Assembly: GCA_951799405.1 (NCBI GenBank)
Contig: OX637351.1
Coordinates: forward strand, 5,054,251 to 5,118,250
Origin: Agapetus fuscipes
Lineage: Eukaryota > Arthropoda > Insecta > Trichoptera > Glossosomatidae
Direction of reading: 5' to 3'
Length of the DNA stretch: 64,000 nt
The notes beneath the pieces are model-generated. The model did not search any database. It was not told the origin of the DNA and saw only the letters and a list, made by a program, of their open reading frames with translations. Positions within the stretch are counted from its first letter, which is position 1. The number at the start of each line of letters is the position of its first letter. Made by a program: the position numbers and the translations under genes. Positions 62,901-64,000 of the stretch are shown piece after piece.

Positions 62901-63354
62901 GATTGAATTCACTGCAGAAGATGAGTTGAGTCCAAAAGTGAAAACTGATGATAGCATATCCAAAACGAGCGTTAACCATTATAGCAAAATGTCAAATAAA
63001 CCAGATTTACTATCAAATATAGACAGTATTGAAACTGATTCTGTTAGGTACTCGGATCTGGAATCTAGCAATTCTTCGAGCAGCAATTGCGGATCTTATA
63101 ATACGGTGAAAGAAGTATCGGCTCAACAAAAAGTGGAACCAAAACATGTTGTTGCGTTTGAGTATTTCTTGGAATCATCTGGACTGAGTTCAAAGTCCAT
63201 TTTGACTCCTTCCAGACCTCCGAACGCCAATCATAAGAATGTGTTGAAGCCTAAGGATATCAAAATGAGGTCGAAAAATGGGTCGGGAGTCGGGAAATCC
63301 ATGTATGAGAAGTGTGGAAACACTGCCATCAAATATTTTGAACCTTACTTATAA
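59938..63354 (+). CDS. Large exon encoding an unidentified coiled-coil, disordered protein
   Basis: An open frame of 1138 codons with no repeats inside, by far the longest in the window. I do not recognise the family. Residues about 30-128 are Arg/Leu/Glu-rich and should form a coiled coil (RRELVVLRRALRL ... EEQIQRLKQE), followed by C129, C135 and C138. The rest is rich in Ser, Asn, Lys and Asp and probably disordered. Visible short motifs: a WY-S-SD motif twice (near residues 363 and 461); three V-x-F segments, RSVKF, KRVQF and KIVKF (about 453, 521, 558), of the kind that can dock protein phosphatase 1; and a proline-rich RVPPALPPKPK (about 675) that fits both classes of SH3-binding motif. 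No signal peptide or membrane segment. A scaffold or cytoskeletal adaptor role is inference. The ATG directly follows a splice acceptor, so it may be the start or an internal Met. The stop is TAA at 63352. Confidence 0.9.
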   Translation: MDVKSCNGSVASGPTQSKSEPSSPVIDDTAELRRELVVLRRALRLQTGALTRQQRRSAELELKLQTRDTTEKTARAEARDREATTLLRALLVLEASLLREKSLITQKLKAKDARLQMQEEQIQRLKQECSTRNYCRNCQQLMGFTSEQTNIETDPEFHSLESVDSHKKFFERSLSYHEKQIQQPFQKNSRLSKSFQFPKVNNDHNTSSSEEVFEGSEQAQGKGNYVKNKQAFVRKDVTRRSRKFSGRKHSSAYLDAVQKRQSRSQGSSSSAEDGPQSEKDLKFNLEGEECDIGEEITKDIERASNRIDELLNGTNSNVETRQFDLLGDRNTSISEKMNGLHGIKKSVSLHDSGAKSFNGDVERPWYTNSSDQELEGDGLGDKLGHRSMSADDILSASSCKNNVSPANNKSIETERSKSSISLNDKSRNEANMHSIIKRNSDLTSEKSNYETRSVKFDNEPSENWYASASDPDDDPSCEIYKNNPVLECVNQILLQNSLDENSVDGSRTYEAVSPKASMKRVQFSTLNSISFDESVGKNNHEAATLPRLSDRRSCNKIVKFSLETASEHSYEVPVTSEGFNYEIQSIYSNDYEPIITKKTDSKDYKIHNERLTPVPLPRLINAGSCTTNSAKNVSPKKMSIVKNMALNLESKINNNHYVDMDTKYVAKSGVANKKKVPRVPPALPPKPKNLVSKFKLNAAASNGGSSNPNSDPVVLNQRSNDVHVKAKQSPSKAAAASEPDYCSISEINVPVVSSGKRGLILSQASVEIHAEKFSPNIAERRAAVVPKLATISKIVPNKINDKDIPKLPQVTEIIIPDEEDVKEKAVQRENAYMTPIQTSPLNSSSIMDLRSSIQMGHSVSKILTNRNFSLEDVSKVSPEHTNKKFQSAHKTTNLISPNRNKIKMADKTRLDLAIFEAAENDSEKFDLSQNFEEFKIDDCEFTNMAAEEYRISSGSDGSGESVVDDSNNNGSNLNEALHLRQPSEGLYKIEFTAEDELSPKVKTDDSISKTSVNHYSKMSNKPDLLSNIDSIETDSVRYSDLESSNSSSSNCGSYNTVKEVSAQQKVEPKHVVAFEYFLESSGLSSKSILTPSRPPNANHKNVLKPKDIKMRSKNGSGVGKSMYEKCGNTAIKYFEPYL

Positions 63355-63545
63355 AATGTTATTTATTTATGTTTGTGATTTATTTGTTAAATAGTTGCCA
63401 GTGATAAAAGAAAACACTTCAAAAGTATTTAAACAGATTTCAATAGTGTATGTTTTGTTATTTTGTTAATAGAAATAGGTATGCATTAAAGTTTAGTCTG
63501 ATTTCACCATAAAACTCTATTGAATGTGTTAGTAAAATGGATTCC
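63355..63545 (+). promoter_or_regulatory. 3' UTR with possible poly(A) signal
   Basis: AT-rich sequence after the stop. ATTAAA at 63485-63490 is the only good poly(A) signal variant. If used, the message ends near 63505. Confidence 0.5.
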
Positions 63546-63670
63546 GTCCATGAATTGACGTAGACAAAATTGTGACATTACACAGCCGGGGTTGCTAGGG
63601 AAAAGGCAAACCAATATTTTTTATTGGTTGCTAAGAGCCGTGGTCCCATACAAGGGTGACAAAAGTTCTA
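63546..63670 (+). repeat. Copy of repeat R
   Basis: Shares catgaattgacgtagac and ggttgctagggaaaag with 40608-40690 (minus), and the latter with 22682-22742. It includes a small palindrome accaatattttttattggtt. Confidence 0.6.
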
Positions 63671-63767
63671 CATTCAAATTTGTGGCGAGTGGGGAGTCCT
63701 TTGATGAGACATTTTGAACAAAAAGTTGCATAGAACCATAGGCGGTAATCTAGGATTTTTTTGGGTC

Positions 63768-63988
63768 TAAATCTAAATCTAAGCTGCAAAGATATGTATC
63801 ATTTGAGATTCATATAAAATGCATTCCCACAAGCAGACACGCATAATTTCGCGATCACACATGCAGCATGTGGACCTACAATATAAAAAACCCAATTCTC
63901 AAATGGACATAAGCCCTGCAACTCTTGCCGACCTTCCCTAAAACAGGGGTGACATTGGCAAAGTGAACCATTTTTTACAGTATGGGTA
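63768..63988 (-). mobile_element. L-repeat
   Basis: Tail of three ctaaat units at 63768-63782. The copy stops at acagtatgggt before the 5' end of the UTR block. Confidence 0.85.
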
Positions 63989-64000
63989 ATTTTATTAATT

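Noticed and set aside
62601..62963. 120-codon open frame on the minus strand
   Set aside because: Shadow of the same large exon.

Overview
This is animal genomic DNA, most likely from an insect and probably a moth or butterfly. The evidence is an AT-rich base composition, spliced-gene signals, many tRNA-derived SINEs, 5'-truncated non-LTR elements with the C-terminal domains common in lepidopteran RTE/jockey-type LINEs, and a short run of the insect telomere unit CCTAA. The lepidopteran assignment is inference. There is one convincing protein-coding exon, 59938-63354 (+), encoding 1138 residues of an unidentified, largely disordered protein with an N-terminal coiled coil. A second possible small exon lies at 29711-29788. 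The rest is intergenic or intronic DNA built mostly of nested transposable elements.

Names used below are mine. L-repeat: 3' UTR of a LINE, about 250 bp per copy, about 40 copies on both strands, ending in short TTAGA- or ATAGATT-type repeats. A few copies (5795, 28262, 31850, 32446, 35030, 53165) still carry the end of the LINE reading frame, which shows what the repeat is. M-LINE: a related LINE with the C-terminal signature YGSEAW...RDRVRNEWVKKEC...GH(V)ERMN and a GTTACA-type tail. N-LINE: a close relative with a CAAGA-type tail. S1, S2, S3: three tRNA-derived SINE families. S1 ends in ATT repeats, or in a poly(A) subtype (S1b) whose 3' end matches a LINE at 19850-20330. S2 ends in GCGTT repeats. 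S3 has an AT-rich hairpin 3' half. DNA transposons include hAT-type elements with perfect 8-bp target duplications (1492-2533, 25991-27020, 34003-34506, 31358-31442), Harbinger-type elements with TTA duplications (9276-9907, 9380-9799, 13589-13827, 49376-50534) and a 249-bp TA-flanked MITE present twice (58330, 59136). Two solo LTRs (28882-29288, 36230-36606) both sit at ATAT.

Layout. 0-10 kb: L-repeats, a hAT element carrying S3, S1/S2 copies, LINE ends and a three-level nest at 9064-10060. 10-20 kb: a tandem duplication split by a LINE with a visible target duplication, palindromic MITEs, M-LINE remnants and an S2 copy split twice by L-repeats. 20-30 kb: a SINE split by a long hairpin element, a second hAT+S3 copy, a solo LTR and the possible small exon. 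30-45 kb: LINE ends, a hAT MITE rich in GAGATC, solo LTRs, S1-S2 composites and a LINE interrupted by S1b. 45-59 kb: a MITE carrying unrelated cargo, a Harbinger derivative with remnants of both of its genes, M-LINE copies in inverted pairs and twin MITEs. 59.9-63.5 kb: the gene, followed by a repeat shared with two other places and a last L-repeat.

Stretches of under about 400 bases between the listed features (for example 2542-2817, 12680-13585 apart from low-complexity runs, 16975-17375, 34515-34690) are AT-rich sequence in which I see nothing specific. I see no bacterial-type operon, CRISPR array, true tRNA or rRNA gene. The main scientific interest is how the repeats are combined, not a new pathway.
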